A stretch of DNA of 64,000 bases from Hymenobacter edaphi (lineage in GTDB: Bacteria > Bacteroidota > Bacteroidia > Cytophagales > Hymenobacteraceae): positions 62,001 through 126,000 of the forward strand of contig NZ_QHKM01000005.1 in the NCBI RefSeq assembly GCF_003258365.1, read 5' to 3'. Shown here piece after piece: positions 61,186 through 64,000 of the stretch; position 1 is the first letter of the stretch; each line of letters begins with the position of its first letter. Below the pieces are notes generated by a model. The model worked only from the letters and a program-made list of their open reading frames with translations. It did not search any database and was not told the origin of the DNA. The position numbers and the translations under genes were made by a program.

Positions 61186-61590
61186 CTATTGCTCCATAAA
61201 CTCGTACTCCAGCGTGAGGGAAGCGGCGCGACCGGGCGGGCGCACAAACCAGCCGCGGCCGCGCAGGCCGCCCAGGTCGTGGGTGCCGGAGCCGGGCACC
61301 ACGGCCAGCTGGGCCTTGGCCACGCCGTCTTCCACGCAGCCGGTGTGCTCCAGCACGAAGCTGCCCGCCCGGCCGCCCACGCGCCCCACCACCCGCTCCA
61401 GCCCCACGGAGCTGGCCGAGCCGTCGGGGTGGTAGGTGAGCAGCACCTCCAGCTGCCCGGTGCCCTCGATGTCGCCGCGAAACTGCTGGGTGGCGCTGGC
61501 ACGGGCCAGCACCGGCTGCCCGTCGATTTCGTGGCAGGCCTGCTCCAGCCAGGCATCTAGCTCCAGGGTACTCAAAGCGCGTTTGTTCAT
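61186..61590 (-). CDS. DUF3224-family protein
   Basis: 134 aa cytoplasmic protein. The sequence is beta-strand rich: ATQQFRGDIEGTGQLEVLLTYHPDGSASSVGLERVVGRVGGRAGSFVLEHTG (given in pieces here as FRGDIEGTGQLEVLLTY and GLERVVGRVGGRAGSF), AQLAVVPGSGTHDLGGLRG, LTLEYEF. These match DUF3224, a small lipocalin/allene-oxide-cyclase-like barrel of unknown function. ATG 61590 is preferred. An exact TAnnTTTG element sits 29 bp upstream. It converges on the multi-PAS kinase gene. Confidence 0.85.
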   Translation of the reverse strand: MNKRALSTLELDAWLEQACHEIDGQPVLARASATQQFRGDIEGTGQLEVLLTYHPDGSASSVGLERVVGRVGGRAGSFVLEHTGCVEDGVAKAQLAVVPGSGTHDLGGLRGRGWFVRPPGRAASLTLEYEFMEQ

Positions 61591-61618
61591 AGCCGTTGTC
61601 CCGTTAGCGTGGTCGGAA

Positions 61619-61626
61619 CAAATATA
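61619..61626 (-). promoter_or_regulatory. Candidate -7 promoter element for the DUF3224 gene
   Basis: On the minus strand TATATTTG matches TAnnTTTG exactly, 29 bp before the ATG at 61590. It lies in a strikingly AT-rich stretch (about 61618-61690). No clean -33 TTG at 19-21 bp. Confidence 0.5.
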
Positions 61627-61697
61627 GCTCACGCTAAAATATATAGCTATTGATTTACTAATAAAAATAGCAATACTAGTCGTGCATACACTAACAA

Positions 61698-62312
61698 TCA
61701 TGGCTTTACCGGTTGTCCATCAGCCACGGTTTCGGGTTGGGCTACAACGTCGAAAGCCAGCTGAAAATCGTTGCGGATGGCTTGGTCGCCGACGCCAGCA
61801 AAGAAGCTGCGGGAGTTGTAGCGGATGCCGAAGCGGGTGCGGTCGATGCTGGCCGTGCCGCGCAGGCGCAGCTCGCCGGCGGCCCCGCGCGTGAGCGTAA
61901 GCGGAAACGTGACGGGCTGGGCGACGCCTTTGATGGTCAGCAGGCCGCGGGCCTGGCCGCCGCTGGTGCTTTGCAGCCGGAACTCGGCCGTGGGAAACTG
62001 CTCGACGTCGAAGAAATCGGCGCCGCGCAGGTGCTCCCGCAGCTGGGCGTTGTCGTGGTGCAGGCTGCGCATGTCCACCGTCACGCGGGCGGCGCGCAGG
62101 CGGCGGCCGTCGTAGCGCAGGGTGCTGGCGCGTAGCTGCAGGGTGCCGCTGGGGGCGTAGGTGCCGATATCGGCGTGGCCGGTCCAGGTGAGGCGGCTGG
62201 CGGCAGGCTGTAGTTGATAAACGGTGCCGGCCGGGCCGGCGGCCAGCAGCAGGGTTATCAGCAGGGCGAGGCCCAGGGACGCGAGGCGGCGGGTGAGCGG
62301 GGTCAGGTTCAT
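61698..62312 (-). CDS. YceI-family exported lipid-binding-like protein
   Basis: 204 aa with a signal peptide (LGLALLITLLLAAGPAG). YceI lipocalin-like fold: YQLQPAASRLTWTGHADIGTYAPSGTLQL, VTVDMRSLHHDNAQLREHLRGADFFDVEQFPTAEFRLQS, GLLTIKGVAQPVTFPLTL, ASIDRTRFGIRYNSRSFF. The family binds isoprenoid-like lipids in some structures; physiological role is uncertain. It precedes the DUF3224 gene on the same strand, with about 107 AT-rich bp between. Confidence 0.9.
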   Translation of the reverse strand: MNLTPLTRRLASLGLALLITLLLAAGPAGTVYQLQPAASRLTWTGHADIGTYAPSGTLQLRASTLRYDGRRLRAARVTVDMRSLHHDNAQLREHLRGADFFDVEQFPTAEFRLQSTSGGQARGLLTIKGVAQPVTFPLTLTRGAAGELRLRGTASIDRTRFGIRYNSRSFFAGVGDQAIRNDFQLAFDVVAQPETVADGQPVKP

Positions 62313-62349
62313 GGCAAGTCGAAGCGAAATGGATGGGAACCGGCCGGGC

Positions 62350-62922
62350 TTAGCGGCCCACTACGGCCGCGCCGTTGACGTCGGCTTCGGTTTCGATCAG
62401 CCCCATGCCTTTGTAGAGCCGGCCCTGCTTGTCTTTGGCCAGGATGTACCAGAGCGCGTCGCCGCCGTAGAGGCGCCGGGCGCTGTCGGCGTAGCGGTAG
62501 TTGCGGGCGAAGGTGTAGGGCTGGCCCTGCCGCAGCCGGCCGTCGGGGCAGCCAAACAGCTCGGCAAACTCGGCGGGCGTCTCGCGCATGTTGGGCTGCC
62601 AGCCGGCGGCGCTGTACCAGATAAAGCTGCCGCACTCCACAATTTCCAGATCGGCCACGTCGGCGCGCACGGTGGTCTGGTGCTTCCACACGTAGCCGCC
62701 GGGGCGGGCGGAGTCGGGCTCGGGGTAGTTGGGGTTGGGCGTGTGCCAGAGCGAGAGGCCGACGGGCACGCGGCGGAGCTTGTCGGGCAGGGCGCGGGTG
62801 TGGTCGGTCCAGGCCGTGGGGGCAGCGGCAGCGGCCGGGGTGGCCGGGCGTTGGGCCGCGGCGGGGTGGCTGAGCGCCAGCGCTAGGGCGGGCAGCAATG
62901 GGAGGAACAGTGGGCGTTTCAT
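62350..62922 (-). CDS. Exported protein of unknown function
   Basis: 190 aa with a signal peptide (FLPLLPALALALSHPAAAQ) and Ala-rich linker. The mature region has many aromatic residues (PVGLSLWHTPNPNYPEPDS, GSFIWYSAAGWQPNMRE, ELFGCPDGRLRQGQPYTFARNYRYADSARRLYGGDALWYILA). I recognise no family. It lies 37 bp upstream of the YceI gene on the same strand and is probably cotranscribed with it. Confidence 0.6.
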   Translation of the reverse strand: MKRPLFLPLLPALALALSHPAAAQRPATPAAAAAPTAWTDHTRALPDKLRRVPVGLSLWHTPNPNYPEPDSARPGGYVWKHQTTVRADVADLEIVECGSFIWYSAAGWQPNMRETPAEFAELFGCPDGRLRQGQPYTFARNYRYADSARRLYGGDALWYILAKDKQGRLYKGMGLIETEADVNGAAVVGR

Positions 62923-63035
62923 GGCCGGGTTCGGTTGGGGTTGAACAACGACCCGAAGGTGGCCGTCCGCCCGCCCCGAAGCGCCCCAGCGGCGGAAATG
63001 GCACGTCCCAACGCGCGTTTTGGCACCTGATTCTG

Positions 63036-63086
63036 CCAGGAGCCAGGAGCCAGGAGCCAGGAGCCAGGAGCCAGGAGCCAGGAGCC
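63036..63086. repeat. 7-bp tandem repeat, about seven units
   Basis: CCAGGAG is repeated about seven times without interruption in the gap between the 62350-62922 gene and the AraC-type gene. Uninterrupted short repeats of this kind are prone to slippage. It lies about 115 bp before the start at 62922, in the likely promoter region of that gene. Confidence 0.85.
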
Positions 63087-63113
63087 TACGCCCGCCTACC
63101 GGCGCGGTTCCGC

Positions 63114-64000
63114 CTATTGCTCATTATTCTTTGATTGAAACTCGCTCGGCGCCACGCCGGTCATCTGCTTGAAGATGCGGTTGAAGGTGGTTTTGGAGTT
63201 GAAGCCGCTTTCGAAGGCAATGCCGAGCAGGGTGAGGCGCTGCGCGTCGGTGGTGCGGGCGAGACGGCGCTGCACCTCGGCCACGCGGTAGCCGTTGACC
63301 AGGTCGTTGAAGGACTTGCCGAAGCCCTGATTGAGGGTGAAGGACAGCAGCCGGGCGGGCAGGCCGGTGTGAGCAGCCAGCTCGGTGAGGGTGAGCGTGG
63401 GGTTCCGGAACAGCTGCTCGTCCTCCAGCGCCCGGCGGATGCGCTCCTGCACCTGCGCGTCGACGGCGGGCTGCGGGCGCGCGGGCCCCGGCGCGGGCGA
63501 AGCGGCGGCCGGCCCGGCAGCTTCGGCTTCTGCCACTGCCGCAGCGGCAACAACCGGAGCCGCAACGGCGGGCACGGCTTCCGACCCGGCTACCGCCGCG
63601 GCGGCCGGCACGGCTTCGGGCGTGAAGTGCATGGCGCGCATGTCGGCCTGGCGCAGCCCCACCACGCCGATGCAGAACACGACCACGCCGAGCAAATCGG
63701 TGGAGTAGTCGTAGCGGTAGTAGAGGTCGAAAAATTCGCGCAGCACCACTTCCACCAGCCACTGCGCGCTGACCACGGCCAGCAGCACCAGCAGGGTGCG
63801 CAGCCAGCGCAGGCGCAGCTGGGAGGTTTCGGAGAAGTTGTCGTCGAGGTAGCGGCGGTACTGGCGCAGCAGGTGCAAACTCAGTCCCAGGTACACCATC
63901 AATGACACCCAGGTGCCGATAAACTCCAGGCGGTAAGTGACCGGGCGGTGCACGTGCTCCCAGAACCAGAGGCGCGTAGGGTACTCGGTAAGGCGGAGGG
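63114..64000 (-). CDS. Membrane-anchored AraC-family regulator (5' truncated at window edge)
   Basis: The reading frame is open to the right edge (LRLTEYPTRLWFWEH before the part shown), so the start is outside. The visible part has transmembrane segments (WVSLMVYLGLSLHLL, LLVLLAVVSAQWLVEVVL, LLGVVVFCIGVVGL), an Ala/Pro-rich linker of about 60 residues, and a C-terminal AraC HTH pair (LTELAAHTGLPARLLSFTLNQGFG, RLTLLGIAFESGFNSKTTFNRIFKQMTGVAPSEF). Bacteroidota have many such membrane HTH proteins. A ligand or partner is not visible. Confidence 0.88.
   Translation of the reverse strand, partial: LRLTEYPTRLWFWEHVHRPVTYRLEFIGTWVSLMVYLGLSLHLLRQYRRYLDDNFSETSQLRLRWLRTLLVLLAVVSAQWLVEVVLREFFDLYYRYDYSTDLLGVVVFCIGVVGLRQADMRAMHFTPEAVPAAAAVAGSEAVPAVAAPVVAAAAVAEAEAAGPAAASPAPGPARPQPAVDAQVQERIRRALEDEQLFRNPTLTLTELAAHTGLPARLLSFTLNQGFGKSFNDLVNGYRVAEVQRRLARTTDAQRLTLLGIAFESGFNSKTTFNRIFKQMTGVAPSEFQSKNNEQ

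Noticed and set aside
63036-63086. Possible CRISPR array
   Set aside because: The unit is only 7 bp with no spacers, and no cas gene is present.

Overview
The window is high-GC DNA from a member of the Bacteroidota, most likely a Hymenobacter-like bacterium (Cytophagales). The evidence is the high GC content combined with several secreted proteins carrying C-terminal type IX secretion (T9SS) sorting domains, LytTR and membrane-anchored AraC regulators, and TAnnTTTG-like promoter elements. I see no rRNA or tRNA gene, CRISPR array, transposase, integrase or phage gene. The region reads as chromosome. The genes at both edges are cut.

Layout. 1-1918: tail of a CE15 glucuronoyl esterase with a nested carbohydrate-binding module. 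2210-4191: a VanX-type dipeptidase and a class A beta-lactamase-like hydrolase. 4305-5323: three small disordered proteins. 5454-10303: rhomboid protease, T9SS cargo, lipase-like hydrolase, TPR lipoprotein and a small exported protein. 10401-17049: alpha-glucan block (GH31, a truncated glycosyltransferase-like protein, a YdeI-like protein, branching enzyme). 17414-20621: arsenosugar-type cluster (ArsM, DUF547, divergent ArsS). 21005-28026: OmpA/PD40 protein, gamma-glutamyltranspeptidase, an unknown exported protein and a type B carboxylesterase. 28143-33341: a large secreted GH31, two membrane proteins and an acyltransferase. 33357-39227: a T9SS propeller-like protein, two paralogous GH13 enzymes, WG-repeat and DinB proteins. 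39237-43598: D-aminoacylase, class D beta-lactamase-like protein, aldo/keto reductase and a small unknown. 43862-47606: pectin block, two CE12 acetylesterases and two CE8 pectinesterases with overlapping non-ATG starts. 47763-53349: DUF421 protein, three small exported proteins, a LytTR regulator and a beta-helix T9SS protein. 53502-61156: two large PAS kinases around proC. 61186-64000: DUF3224, YceI, an unknown exported protein and a membrane AraC regulator.

How it fits together. Two sugar themes run through the window: alpha-glucan turnover (two GH31, two GH13, branching enzyme) and plant cell wall ester removal (CE15, CE12, CE8). Secreted enzymes and T9SS cargo suggest external polymer degradation. 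Branching enzyme and the leaderless GH13 suggest internal glycogen metabolism.

The intergenic regions are unusual. Many hold long inverted-repeat elements of several families. The best ones have an outer inverted repeat enclosing a second, inner hairpin, and the same arms and cores recur up to tens of kilobases apart.
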